From Hyphomicrobium sp. (GTDB taxonomy: Bacteria; Pseudomonadota; Alphaproteobacteria; Rhizobiales; Hyphomicrobiaceae): 42,653 nt of DNA. A model generated the notes under the pieces. That model ran no database searches and was not told the DNA's origin. It saw only the letters and a list, made by a program, of their open reading frames with translations. Within the stretch, counting starts at the first letter, position 1. Every line of letters starts with the position of its first letter. The DNA is taken from positions 29,184 through 71,836 of the forward strand of contig JALHQM010000005.1 in assembly GCA_022841965.1 (NCBI GenBank), written 5' to 3'. A program made the position numbers and the translations under genes. This document shows positions 17,311 to 26,122 of this stretch, one piece after another.

Positions 17311-17514
17311 ATGACCCCTCGTATTCGCAAACTCTCAGGCGCCATTTTGCTGCTGGTTCTGATTGCGGTCTATTCGCTCGCTGCCATGCTGGCGGCGGTT
17401 ATCCTGCAGGTCAACGAGGCCAACAAGATGGTCGAGTTGCTTTACTACGTCGTGGCGGGATTGCTGTGGGTTCTGCCGGCGGGCCTGATCATCAAGTGGA
17501 TGCAGAAATCCTGA
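17311..17514 (+). CDS. DUF2842 small membrane protein
   Basis: A 67-residue protein with two membrane helices (about 9-32 and 41-60), a basic N-terminus MTPRIRKLSG and the terminal LIIKWMQKS. This matches DUF2842, a family found in Alphaproteobacteria. The role is unknown. It is divergent from ctaA, and its location beside heme A synthase suggests, without proving, a link to oxidase assembly or respiration. Confidence 0.85.
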   Translation: MTPRIRKLSGAILLLVLIAVYSLAAMLAAVILQVNEANKMVELLYYVVAGLLWVLPAGLIIKWMQKS

Positions 17515-17520
17515 GGCGGC

Positions 17521-18588
17521 TCACGCGGCGGCGGGTGCGCCGAAGAGACGCTTGGCGGCGTCGCGAAGTGCGAACGGAGCGCCGGACATGAAGACCTTCA
17601 CAAAGCGGGTATCCTGATAGTCGCCATTGAGCGAGACGCGCGGCAGGGCCGTCAGGCGGTTCAGGTGGCGGGCGTGGACGAGGCCCTTGCGCGTCGTCAC
17701 GGCTGTGGTGACACCGGCTTCAGATGCGAGGCGGAATTCGCGCTCGCCGGCAGCGGTGGGATCGCCGTAGGGGAAACTGAAGTGGCGGCAGGGGCGGCCA
17801 AGCTCTCTTTCCATCGTCGCGATGCTTTCGACGATCTCGGCGCGCGCGCGATCTTCCGGTAGCTTGGCAAGCGCGTAGTGGCCGTTGGTATGAGCACCAA
17901 AGGTCACGAGCGGATCCTTCGCCATTTGGCGGAGTTCGTCCCAAGTCATCAGGAGATCCCGGCCAAGTGCCGGGCCGTCGACGCCGTGGGCGCGCGCGAG
18001 ATCGGCGACGATTGTGCGGGCGGCGTCTTCGTCCATGCGGCGCAGGTGCCAGTAGATTTCGTGGAACGCCTGCTCCTTGCCGGGCACGGTGGATGTTTCA
18101 AAGTGGCGCGATCGCCCATCGATTGTCGCGTCGATGCCGTTGGCTCGGCGGATGGTTTCTTCCAGAACGAGCCACCACAGGTCGGCTTGGCCCGACGGGA
18201 AGTTCGCGGGCACGAAGACGGTGAACGGCAGGCCGAATTTGCGGAACACGGGGAGGGCGTAATCGCGGTTGTCGCGGTAGCCGTCGTCGAAGGTGAAGCA
18301 GGCGAAGGGGCGATCCGCGACGTCCGAGGTCAGGCGATTGGGGACGTCATCCAGGCCGATCACATCGAAGCCAGCGGCCAGAACCTCGCCCAGAACGGCT
18401 TCGAGAAAATCGGGGGTGATTTTCAGAATGCGGTTGGGCTCGAAAGCCTCGGGGGGCTCGGGACGGACGTGGTGCAAGGTAAAGATCACGCCGGCGCCGG
18501 CGGTGAGCGGCGCGAGCATCGTGTCGGCGCGCGCATAGTGCAGCGCCGAAAGTGCAGCCTTAATGAGCGACGTTGTCTTCCGGCTCAT
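17521..18588 (-). CDS. Polysaccharide deacetylase (NodB-fold, CE4)
   Basis: A 355-residue protein of the NodB-homology class. The start at 18588 (MSRKTTSLIKAALSALHYARADTML) fits homologues, in which VIFTLHHVRP occurs near residue 37; longer frames to 18663 or 18720 are possible but poorly supported. The metal-binding motif appears as CFTFDDGYRDN (TFDDG, motif 1), and motif 2 as FGAHTNGHYAL (HxxxH type). SFPYGD is the usual motif 3. The enzyme is expected to remove N- or O-acetyl groups from a polysaccharide. No signal peptide is obvious, so action on a lipid-linked intermediate or non-classical export is possible. It opens the exopolysaccharide locus and has a CtrA-type box 125 bp upstream. 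Confidence 0.88.
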   Translation of the reverse strand: MSRKTTSLIKAALSALHYARADTMLAPLTAGAGVIFTLHHVRPEPPEAFEPNRILKITPDFLEAVLGEVLAAGFDVIGLDDVPNRLTSDVADRPFACFTFDDGYRDNRDYALPVFRKFGLPFTVFVPANFPSGQADLWWLVLEETIRRANGIDATIDGRSRHFETSTVPGKEQAFHEIYWHLRRMDEDAARTIVADLARAHGVDGPALGRDLLMTWDELRQMAKDPLVTFGAHTNGHYALAKLPEDRARAEIVESIATMERELGRPCRHFSFPYGDPTAAGEREFRLASEAGVTTAVTTRKGLVHARHLNRLTALPRVSLNGDYQDTRFVKVFMSGAPFALRDAAKRLFGAPAAA

Positions 18589-18712
18589 TGCAAGTGGCCC
18601 ATTGCGTGCTGATCCAAAAACGCGCGACGGAGCGGCGTTCTGGCTGAGCCTTGCAATCCTCATGCTAGCCGCGAAGAAACACCTTCCGGCGGGACGCGAG
18701 ATCGGCGTTTCG

Positions 18713-18728
18713 TTAATCAAGAGTTAAC
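18713..18728. promoter_or_regulatory. CtrA-type box TTAA-N7-TTAAC upstream of the polysaccharide deacetylase
   Basis: TTAATCAAGAGTTAAC matches exactly the full CtrA binding consensus TTAA-N7-TTAAC known from Caulobacter and other Alphaproteobacteria. It lies between the stop of the Wzc-like gene and the start of the deacetylase gene (125 bp upstream of its ATG). TTAA is rare in DNA of this composition, which makes a chance match less likely. Confidence 0.55.
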
Positions 18729-18748
18729 GGCGCGGAGAGGGACGGACG

Positions 18749-21031
18749 TCAACCGGCGACGGCAGCGGCCGGGCGGCCGGTGCGGACGATGCGTTGGCCA
18801 GGGATGGCAGCCATCTGGCGGTCGTAGCGGACGAGATCGATGTCAGCCACCTCGAAGCCCAAGTAGCTGCCGGGAGGATCGCGCAGCACCACGCCAATGC
18901 GGCCGGGATCAGCAACGACGACGCCGCAATCGACACGGCCCTCGATGGCTTCAAAGAAGGCGCGGGCGGACTCATAGCGACCGGCAATGACGACTTGGTC
19001 GTAGGCTTCGTCCAGGGCGTCCAGCACCAGATTGAGGCGGTCAGGATCAAGATCGGGAGCTATCCCATCCGCGAAGGTTCCGGTCGTGATGATGTGCGCG
19101 TCGCTGCCGGGGATGCGGCGAATGATTTGTTCGAAGCTGGCACCGCCGTTTAAGAGTTCGGCGAGACCGGGCCCGGATGTGAGCGACAATCCATGTGCGA
19201 TGCCGTCGCCTTCGGGCGCCCAATCGATGAGGATGGCACTGGAGCCCAATTCGGCGAGCGCCTTGGCCAATTCGACCGCGTGACTGCTGACACCCATCAT
19301 ATCCGTTTCACCGGAGACCATGCTGCGATAGCCGGCGCCATCGGCGCGCGAGGCGATGCGGCGGGCCAGTGCGCCGATGGTGCTCACGCGGGCCATTTCG
19401 GCGTCTTCGCCCGGCGCGGGATCTTGGGACGCCGCCGGGGCGCGGGGGTCAGTGGCGGCGGAGTGAGGGGTATGCATGGGCGCGGTCAGCGCGTCGAGCT
19501 CATCCTCATCGACGTGCGGGCGCGAGGGGGCTCCACGTTGGGCGGACGGAGGCGGCGAAGAAGGCGTCAGCACCGGTTCGTAACGGGCGGAGGGTCGCAC
19601 CGCGGGGACGGGCTTTGCCGATGCCGCGGGGGAACGGGCGCCCGACAGCAGGGCCTTCGTGATGCTCAATGCGAGGCCGAGGAGCAATGTCGCAAAGGCC
19701 GCCAAGGCGGCGAACGGGCCTTTGCGGGGGAAGACGGGAACACTGGCGGCCCGTGCACGGCTGACAATCTTGGCTTCAATGGGAACGGAACGGCTATCGG
19801 CCTTGGCGCGATTGGCCTCGAATTGAGACTGGAGACGCTCCAGTTCGGCGCGCTTGGACTGTGCTTCCGTTTGTAGCTGGCGCAATTTGACTTCGTCGGG
19901 TCCGGTGTCGACCACGCGCGTTTTAACGCTGGCAATGTCCTTCTGCACCGCATCGACGCGCAGGCTGGCGGACTTCGATTCCTTCTCAAGGCTGTCGACG
20001 ACCTTGCCGACTTCTACCGTGATCTGCTTTTTCAGACCGGCAAGATCGGCATTCAATTGCTGCATGCGCGGATGCCCAGGAAGCAGCGAGACGGAGAGTT
20101 CGGAGATCTGGCGTTCGAGGCGCACGCGCTGCTGGACGACGGCTTGGATCAGCGGGGAGCGCTGAACTTCGGGGATGGCATCGCCGCTACCCGACTTCAT
20201 CATTTCGCGGGCGGCGCTCAGGCGCGATTCGATATCGCCCTTCAGCGATTGAGTCCGCGAGAGTTCGGCGGTCAACTCGGCAAGCTGCTGCTCGTTGAGG
20301 CCGGTCTGTTGCTGGCCGCCTCTAAAAATGTCGGCCTTGCCGCGGAACTGTTCGACGGCGGCATCGGCGTCGCTGACTTCTATTTTAAGCTTTTCGATTT
20401 TCGGCGCGAGCGCTTGCTGCACCTCATCGGTTTCAACGATGGACTGGTTGGCGAGTGAGGTGCGGTAGGCCTCGGCCAGCGCATTGGGGACGTCGGCGGC
20501 TAGGCCCGGATCATTCGATGTAAAGCGGATGGCGATGGCGCGGCTTTCCTTCGGCGAGTAGATCTCGAGCTTCTCGTAAAAACGATTGAGCACGCGGTCT
20601 TGCTCGCTCTCGCCGGCACGCGGATTGCCGATGCCTGCCAGCCGGAGAATGCTCCCGAAGGTGTCGACGGGACCGAGTTCAGGATTGAATTCGGCACGAT
20701 CTGCAAGGTTCATCTGGGTTGCGATGGCGGCGCCTAACTCCGGCGAGCGGAGTGCACGGACGTGCGTATTGATCGCTTCCTTGTCCATGCGCACGGCAAC
20801 GCCATCCGACCCGCCGCCGCCATCCTTGCGTGGCGATTGGAAAGGATCGTTGACGCCTTTTGCCGAGACGACGAGTTCGGCTTCCGACTGATAGCGGGGG
20901 GCGACGAGGGTGAGAGCCAGGAATGTCAATGCGCCGACAGCTGCCGCAGACACTATCAGGCGCGGCACACTCTTTTTGATCGCCTTGAAGACGGTGCTCA
21001 AATCGATGTTGTCGGGCGAAGCGTGGGACAT
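18749..21031 (-). CDS. Wzc/ExoP-like polysaccharide co-polymerase with degenerate kinase domain
   Basis: A 760-residue inner-membrane protein of the polysaccharide co-polymerase 2 class, which controls chain length and export in Wzx/Wzy pathways. An N-terminal Wzz domain starts with a membrane helix (about 25-45), followed by a long periplasmic coiled coil (about 190-420), including the family PGHPRM motif. The second helix lies at about 435-458. A Pro/Ser/Ala-rich linker then leads to a MinD/BY-kinase-like domain (about 560-740). That domain has no Walker A: the position of G-x-G-K-S/T reads SGETDMMGVSS, with no lysine. Walker A' is also changed (AILIDWAPEG), and the C-terminus has no tyrosine cluster. 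The protein therefore probably lost tyrosine-kinase activity. The ATG at 21031 is chosen over a TTG at 21049. Confidence 0.9.
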   Translation of the reverse strand: MSHASPDNIDLSTVFKAIKKSVPRLIVSAAAVGALTFLALTLVAPRYQSEAELVVSAKGVNDPFQSPRKDGGGGSDGVAVRMDKEAINTHVRALRSPELGAAIATQMNLADRAEFNPELGPVDTFGSILRLAGIGNPRAGESEQDRVLNRFYEKLEIYSPKESRAIAIRFTSNDPGLAADVPNALAEAYRTSLANQSIVETDEVQQALAPKIEKLKIEVSDADAAVEQFRGKADIFRGGQQQTGLNEQQLAELTAELSRTQSLKGDIESRLSAAREMMKSGSGDAIPEVQRSPLIQAVVQQRVRLERQISELSVSLLPGHPRMQQLNADLAGLKKQITVEVGKVVDSLEKESKSASLRVDAVQKDIASVKTRVVDTGPDEVKLRQLQTEAQSKRAELERLQSQFEANRAKADSRSVPIEAKIVSRARAASVPVFPRKGPFAALAAFATLLLGLALSITKALLSGARSPAASAKPVPAVRPSARYEPVLTPSSPPPSAQRGAPSRPHVDEDELDALTAPMHTPHSAATDPRAPAASQDPAPGEDAEMARVSTIGALARRIASRADGAGYRSMVSGETDMMGVSSHAVELAKALAELGSSAILIDWAPEGDGIAHGLSLTSGPGLAELLNGGASFEQIIRRIPGSDAHIITTGTFADGIAPDLDPDRLNLVLDALDEAYDQVVIAGRYESARAFFEAIEGRVDCGVVVADPGRIGVVLRDPPGSYLGFEVADIDLVRYDRQMAAIPGQRIVRTGRPAAAVAG

Positions 21032-21216
21032 GACGTTGAGACACCGCAATTGAGGAACGCCCGTTGGGGCGGGACCGACTCTGACACGCTGGATTAAAGC
21101 GGTACGGCGGTAAGCAATCTCTTAATCGTGCCGGAAAAAGACGACCGGTGAGCGTTTGTTAACCCCCGATGGGTACAAAAGGCATGATGTGAAGTGTGTG
21201 AACGGATGTTTGTGAC

Positions 21217-21918
21217 ATGGCTGCCCGCGTGCAACCCCATCTGACCGGCTTGATAATCGTGGCGACAGCGCTCCTGCTTTCGGGCTGTGCCTCGTCGTCG
21301 GATTTCACCGTGCCGATGCCGGAACTTGGCCTCGGCGTCCCGACTGGCGGTGCGTGGGGCGAGACGGCTGTTGAGGTTTCAGAGGTTGTTGCCGATGGGG
21401 AGCCAGAGGTGGTTCCGGCCGGTTTTGGGGGTGGACCGCAAGCCGTGGCAGACACGGACGGCCCCTATTTGCTCGATACCGGCGACCGGCTTCGCGTGTT
21501 CGTTTATGGACAGCCCAATCTGTCGCGCAGCTATACGGTCGATCATGAGGGCGCGATTACCGTTCCGTTGATCGGCACGGTTCGTTCGCGCGGTTTGACG
21601 ACGCGGGATCTGGAAGCCTCGATTGCCGCCAAGCTTGGCACCGAATTCGTTCGCGATCCGCAAGTGACGGTCGATGTGCAGCAAAACCGGCCGTTTTTCA
21701 TCCACGGCGAGGTCAAGACGGCGGGGCAATATCCTTACGTTTCGGGCATGACGGTCGAGACGGCGGTGGCGATCGCGGGTGGATTATCGGAGCGCGGGTC
21801 GACGCGGAAGTTCCGCATCACGCGCCGCACCAACGGATTTGTGGAGCAGATCATTGCACCTGCTGACTATGTCGTTAAGGCGGGCGACACGGTTTTCGTA
21901 TACGAGCGGTTCTTCTGA
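21217..21918 (+). CDS. Wza/GumB-like polysaccharide export lipoprotein
   Basis: A 233-residue outer-membrane polysaccharide export protein. The signal peptide ends in a lipobox (LLLSGC, Cys24), so it is a lipoprotein. The poly_export domain (about 85-160) has YLLDTGDRLRVFVYGQPNLSRSYTVDHEG-type features, written here as the segment beginning LLDTGDRLRV, then VPLIGTV. An SLBB-like domain follows (FFIHGEVKTAGQYPY onward). Compared with E. coli Wza it lacks the second and third SLBB repeats and the C-terminal amphipathic helix, as in GumB/ExoF-type proteins. It is divergent from the Wzc-like gene with 185 bp between starts. It should form the outer-membrane exit channel for the polysaccharide made by this locus. 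Confidence 0.93.
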   Translation: MAARVQPHLTGLIIVATALLLSGCASSSDFTVPMPELGLGVPTGGAWGETAVEVSEVVADGEPEVVPAGFGGGPQAVADTDGPYLLDTGDRLRVFVYGQPNLSRSYTVDHEGAITVPLIGTVRSRGLTTRDLEASIAAKLGTEFVRDPQVTVDVQQNRPFFIHGEVKTAGQYPYVSGMTVETAVAIAGGLSERGSTRKFRITRRTNGFVEQIIAPADYVVKAGDTVFVYERFF

Positions 21919-21949
21919 TCCCGCTTTTTCTTAACGCGCCGGCAACCTT

Positions 21950-23083
21950 GTGACCCAGCGGCTTCGCATCCTGCATATTATGCGCGCGCCTGTGGGCGGG
22001 CTATTTCGCCATGTGCTCGATCTGGCGGCGGAGCAAGCCGTGCACGGTCATGAGGTGGGCATCATAGCCGATGCCACGGCTTGCGACGCGCTGACGGATC
22101 AGCGCTTTGCAGCGATTGCCCCGAAATTATCACTCGGCTTGCAGCGCATTGCGATGAGCCGGAAGCCGGGCCTCGGCGATCTTATGTCAGCGCGCGCCGT
22201 GGCGGCGCATGCGACCACGCTCGGACCGGATGTGTTGCATGGCCACGGAGCGAAAGGCGGCGCCTATGCGCGGCTGGCCGGCCGGCAGGTGCGTGGTCGC
22301 GAGGGGGTACGGGCGAGGGCCTTTTATACGCCGCACGGCGGCACTTTGAATTTTCCGGCCAGTTCTCTGGAAGGGCGCGTTTACCTGCGACTGGAAAAGT
22401 TGTTTGCGGGGATGACCAGCGGGATCGTCTTCGAAAGCGATTTCGCGCGGCGAACTTTTGCTGAAAAAGTCGGGGTGTTGCCGACGCCGGCGCGCGTCGT
22501 GCCGAATGGCCTGCAACCATCTGATTTTGCTCCGCTGACGCCCAACACTGACGCGGCCGACTTTGTCTTCATCGGCGAGTTGCGCGACCTGAAGGGGGTC
22601 GATGTTCTTCTTCGGGCACTGCGACGGCTCAACGATGAGCGGTCTGTGAGCGCGGTGATCGTGGGTTCGGGGCCGCATGGCGACGGCCTCAAGGCGCTGG
22701 CTGAGGAACTCGGTCTCAGCGGGTCCGTGCGGTTTGCGGGCGCTCTGCCGGCGGCGGCGGCGTTTATTCTCGGGCGGGCGCTGGTGGTTCCTTCTCTGAA
22801 GGAGAGCTTTCCTTACGTGGTTCTTGAAGGGGCGGCAGCCGGGTTACCGCTCGTGGCGACCAACGTCGGCGGCATCCCGGAAATCGTTGCAGATACGGAT
22901 ACCCCGCTTGTGCCAGCCGGGGACGATGTGGCGCTTGCTGGACTGATGCGCTCCGTTTTGGCGGATCGTGACGCGGCGTTGGCTCGGGCCGGGCGGCTGA
23001 AGAACAATGTTGCGGCGAAGTTTACCGTGGGGCGCATGACGGCGGATATCCTCGACTTTTATAGAAGTGCCGCGCGGTCTTAA
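21950..23083 (+). CDS. Glycosyltransferase family 4 (GT-B)
   Basis: A 377-residue GT-B glycosyltransferase starting at a GTG (21950) 31 bp after the export lipoprotein gene. The N-terminal acceptor domain begins RILHIMRAPVGGLFRHVLDLA, with the glycine-rich loop GG and HGHGAKGG near residue 100. The C-terminal donor domain contains FIGELRDLKGVDVLLRAL, a GSGPHGD turn and the E-x7-E motif region SLKESFPYVVLEGAAAGLPLVATNVGG typical of GT4, here cited only in part. It should add a sugar to the lipid-linked repeat unit. It is the only clear glycosyltransferase of this class in the locus. Donor and acceptor are unknown. Confidence 0.92.
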   Translation: MTQRLRILHIMRAPVGGLFRHVLDLAAEQAVHGHEVGIIADATACDALTDQRFAAIAPKLSLGLQRIAMSRKPGLGDLMSARAVAAHATTLGPDVLHGHGAKGGAYARLAGRQVRGREGVRARAFYTPHGGTLNFPASSLEGRVYLRLEKLFAGMTSGIVFESDFARRTFAEKVGVLPTPARVVPNGLQPSDFAPLTPNTDAADFVFIGELRDLKGVDVLLRALRRLNDERSVSAVIVGSGPHGDGLKALAEELGLSGSVRFAGALPAAAAFILGRALVVPSLKESFPYVVLEGAAAGLPLVATNVGGIPEIVADTDTPLVPAGDDVALAGLMRSVLADRDAALARAGRLKNNVAAKFTVGRMTADILDFYRSAARS

Positions 23084-23094
23084 TCTTTTGTTTA
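23080..23094. promoter_or_regulatory. Degenerate CtrA-like site before the hexose-1-P transferase gene
   Basis: TTAATCTTTTGTTTA at the GT4 stop codon differs from TTAA-N7-TTAA at one position (TTTA for the second TTAA). It lies about 105 bp upstream of the ATG at 23200. Listed only because a full CtrA-type box occurs elsewhere in the same exopolysaccharide locus. Confidence 0.2.
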
Positions 23095-23199
23095 CCTCAG
23101 TGCGCGGCCAGATCGTCCGGCGACGGACATGGAAACGGCGATGGCACGGCCGATGCTTTGGTGGAGGACGATCCGTCGTTCTCCAATGGTCTTCAATCC

Positions 23200-24684
23200 A
23201 TGTCCAACGCTGCTGTCATCGAACTGACCCACGTTCCCCGTCTTGCGGCCGGGTGGCGCACGGATGAAGGTGCGCTTGTTTCCCAGCGGGTTTTGACCGG
23301 CGCGGTCCGGATCATGGACGTGGTGCTCGTGACAGTGGTCGGGCTTGCGATCGCGCTTCTCTATGTGAGCGAGCCTATTGTGACGCGGGACGCGGATTAC
23401 GCTCTGCTTCTGGTCGCGTCGGCGGTGGTTCAATTGAGCGTGTTCCAGGCCTTGCTGCTCTACGATCCGGCCCGGTTTTCCTCATTTATCGCGCAGTTGC
23501 CGCGCGTGCTCCTGGGATGGCTGATCACACTGGCAATCGTCGGCGCGGGTCTGGTGTTCATGAAAGCCGCGCAGGAGTATTCGCGCGTTTGGCTGGCGCT
23601 GTGGTTTCTGGCGGGCGGCGTTGGGCTTGTTGCGGGACGGGCTGCCTTGACGCATTGCGTGCGGACATGGGCGCAGCAGGGCCGCCTCTTTCGCCGCGCG
23701 GTGATTTACGGTGCGGGTGCGGTTTCCGAGGAGGTCATCCAGCAGTTGGAGCGGGATGTGGGCACGGACATCCGCATTTCCGGCATCTTCGATGAACGCG
23801 ACGAGGAAGGCCGCGCGCCGCGCCTGATCGCGGGTTATCCGCGCCTTGGTGGGTTGAAGGATCTGCTTGCGCTTGGCCGGGAAAGCCGCATCGACCTGGT
23901 GATCGTAGCGCTGCCGGTGACGGCGGAGCAGCGGCTTTCGCAAATTGTGAAGCGGCTGTCGGTGCTGCCGGCGGATATCAAGCTCCCAGCGCGGGCGACG
24001 TCGATCCGGTTTTCGCCCAAGACTTACAGCCACGTTGGTTCGGTGGCGATGATCGACCTCCACGACAAGCCGATCGCGGACTGGGGCACGGTCTCGAAGT
24101 GGGTGTTCGACAAAACGATTGCGGCGCTGGCACTCATACTGCTGGCCCCGGTGATGGCGGCGGTGGCTGTTGCGATCCGTCTCGACAGCCGAGGCCCTGT
24201 GCTCTTCAAGCAGAAGCGGTATGGGTTCAACAACGAGTTGATCGAGGTCTACAAGTTCCGCTCGATGTATATCGATTTGTGCGACGCCAAGGCGGCCCAG
24301 CTTGTCACCAAGGGCGATCCGCGCGTCACGAAGGTGGGACGCTTTATTCGCAAGACGAGCCTGGATGAGCTGCCGCAGCTGTTCAATGTGCTGAGAGGTG
24401 GTCTTTCGCTGGTTGGTCCGAGGCCGCATGCGGTCTCCGCCAAGGCCGACAACCGGCTCTATGACGAAGTGGTCGACGGGTATTTCGCGCGCCACAAGGT
24501 GAAGCCCGGCATCACAGGTTGGGCGCAGATTAACGGCTGGCGCGGGGAGACGGATACGGCGGAAAAGATCGAGAAGCGTGTCGAGCACGATCTTTACTAT
24601 ATCGAGAACTGGTCGGTGCTGTTCGACCTCTACATTCTGTTGAAGACGCCGGTGTCGCTGCTCAAGACCGAGAACGCGTACTGA
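23200..24684 (+). CDS. Undecaprenyl-phosphate hexose-1-phosphate transferase (WcaJ/ExoY-like)
   Basis: A 494-residue polyprenyl-phosphate glycosyl-1-phosphate transferase, the enzyme that starts repeat-unit synthesis on undecaprenyl phosphate. The N-terminal half has several membrane helices and a CoA-binding-like Rossmann domain ([14 protein letters not shown] onward). The C-terminal half is the catalytic domain: a re-entrant membrane helix [17 protein letters not shown], then KFRSM, the Asp/Glu catalytic segment [25 protein letters not shown] and [13 protein letters not shown]. These fit the WcaJ-type family that transfers glucose-1-phosphate, but the sugar is inferred. The start is uncertain: no clear ribosome site precedes the ATG at 23200, and GTG (23161) or TTG (23158) would add 13-14 residues. 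An intrinsic terminator follows 29 bp after the stop. Confidence 0.93.
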   Translation: MSNAAVIELTHVPRLAAGWRTDEGALVSQRVLTGAVRIMDVVLVTVVGLAIALLYVSEPIVTRDADYALLLVASAVVQLSVFQALLLYDPARFSSFIAQLPRVLLGWLITLAIVGAGLVFMKAAQEYSRVWLALWFLAGGVGLVAGRAALTHCVRTWAQQGRLFRRAVIYGAGAVSEEVIQQLERDVGTDIRISGIFDERDEEGRAPRLIAGYPRLGGLKDLLALGRESRIDLVIVALPVTAEQRLSQIVKRLSVLPADIKLPARATSIRFSPKTYSHVGSVAMIDLHDKPIADWGTVSKWVFDKTIAALALILLAPVMAAVAVAIRLDSRGPVLFKQKRYGFNNELIEVYKFRSMYIDLCDAKAAQLVTKGDPRVTKVGRFIRKTSLDELPQLFNVLRGGLSLVGPRPHAVSAKADNRLYDEVVDGYFARHKVKPGITGWAQINGWRGETDTAEKIEKRVEHDLYYIENWSVLFDLYILLKTPVSLLKTENAY

Positions 24685-24713
24685 CGTCGGAGAGTCAACA
24701 GACAGCTTCGAGG

Positions 24714-24748
24714 CGGCCGCACCCTGGATGAGGGTGCGGCCGTTCCCG
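24714..24748 (+). terminator. Intrinsic terminator after the hexose-1-P transferase gene
   Basis: A perfect 12-bp stem CGGCCGCACCCT / AGGGTGCGGCCG (24714-24725, 24731-24742) with a five-base loop is followed by a T-containing tail (TTCCCGTTTT). The tail is weaker than usual. It separates the transferase from the polymerase gene, so the latter probably has its own promoter or relies on readthrough. Confidence 0.7.
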
Positions 24749-24859
24749 TTTTGGGGGGGTGAGGCTGCGTCAGAACATGCGTGACGTTGCGGGCGCCCGG
24801 CCCAACTTCGGCCCGCCGTTTGCAAACTGGTCTCTTGTACCTTCGGAGACCTGATTTTC

Positions 24860-26122
24860 ATGACGGTTGCGACACACGGTTTCCCGTATCTGGACGGTTC
24901 GGCACAGGGCCGGACGGCGTTGTCCGATCAGCGCAAAAGTGCTGTTCATCTGCTCTCGCTCGCAGCCGTGTGGTTGACGTTCGCGACCAGTGGCGTCGTG
25001 TTCTCGGAACCGGCACCGGTCGATGTGCTGACGGGCGGGTTGCTGATCCTTCTGCCGGCGGTTGGGCTCGTCCTCGTCTCGCCCTTGCTACTGACCTATT
25101 TGAGCCTGTGGCTTGTTGCGGCGGCCGGTGCCTACCTCGCTTCAACACTGTCGCGGGATATGGCCGACTCTTTGACCCACACTTCGGTGTCGCTGTTTCT
25201 CTATGTGGTGTCGTTCGTGGTTGCGGCGTTCGTGGCGCGGCGTCCGGTTGCGCACACGAAGCTCATTCTGTCGGCGTGGATGTTTGCGGCGTTCGTGGCG
25301 GCGGGCGCGGGTCTTGCCGGCTACACGCACGCTGTTCCAGGCGCGTATGAGCTGTTCACGAAGTTCGATCGCGTGGCCGGGACGTTCAAGGATCCGAACG
25401 TGTTCGGGCCATTCCTTGTGCCGCCGTTCCTCTACTGTCTGCATTTGGCGATCACGCGGTCTGCGGGTCGCGTGTTGCTGCCGTTGTTTGGCGCAGGGTT
25501 CTTCGCTCTCGCGGTGCTGTTAAGCTTTTCGCGCGGGGCGTGGGTGAACCTGGCACTCGCTGCCGCGCTTTATGTCTGGCTCGCTTTTGTGACGGCTCCG
25601 GGAACCGGACAACGGGCGCGCATCATTGCGCTGTCGGCCATCGGTGCGCTGATCGCTGCTGGTGCCGTGGTGGTGGCGCTGCAGTTCGACGCCGTGGCGA
25701 ACCTACTGTCACAGCGGGCGAGCCTAACGCAGAGCTACGATGTGGGGCCGGATGGGCGTTTCGGCGGACAGGAGAAGGCGATCGATCTGATCCTCTCCAA
25801 TCCGCTTGGGATTGGTGCGCAGCAGTTTACACCCGTCTATCACCATGAGGAAGTTCACAACGTCTTTCTCAGTATTGTCTTGAACGCAGGCTGGATTGGC
25901 GGCGGCGCTTACTGGATCGTCACCGGACTGACGCTGGTGCTGGGCTTCCGGCATGCCATGCAGGCCACCGCGTGGCGGCCATTGTTCATCATCGCCTACG
26001 CCGCATTCGTGGCGACCGCGCTTGAAGGTTGGATCATCGACACCGACCACTGGCGCAGCTTTTACACGCTGATGGCCATCATCTGGGGGTTGATGTCGGC
26101 GCCCCGGGAGGCTGCTGCGTGA
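24860..26122 (+). CDS. O-antigen ligase/polymerase family protein (Wzy/WaaL-like)
   Basis: A 420-residue polytopic inner-membrane protein with about 11-12 helices. The Wzy_C region is recognisable: FKDPNVFGPFLVPPFLY, LSFSRGAWVNL, and the large periplasmic loop with DGRFGGQEKAIDLILSNPLGIGAQQF and HHEEVHNVFLSIVLNAGW, each pointing to the ligase/polymerase superfamily. The His/Glu pair in HEEVHN corresponds to the conserved periplasmic catalytic site. In this locus polymerisation of the exopolysaccharide repeat unit is the most likely role, although ligases share these motifs. The stop codon overlaps the GTG of the next gene (GTGA). Confidence 0.9.
   Translation: MTVATHGFPYLDGSAQGRTALSDQRKSAVHLLSLAAVWLTFATSGVVFSEPAPVDVLTGGLLILLPAVGLVLVSPLLLTYLSLWLVAAAGAYLASTLSRDMADSLTHTSVSLFLYVVSFVVAAFVARRPVAHTKLILSAWMFAAFVAAGAGLAGYTHAVPGAYELFTKFDRVAGTFKDPNVFGPFLVPPFLYCLHLAITRSAGRVLLPLFGAGFFALAVLLSFSRGAWVNLALAAALYVWLAFVTAPGTGQRARIIALSAIGALIAAGAVVVALQFDAVANLLSQRASLTQSYDVGPDGRFGGQEKAIDLILSNPLGIGAQQFTPVYHHEEVHNVFLSIVLNAGWIGGGAYWIVTGLTLVLGFRHAMQATAWRPLFIIAYAAFVATALEGWIIDTDHWRSFYTLMAIIWGLMSAPREAAA

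Noticed and set aside
23482..24861. A 459-codon frame antisense to the hexose-1-phosphate transferase gene
   Set aside because: Arg/His/Gln-rich translation without any domain; a shadow of third-position G+C bias in the real gene.
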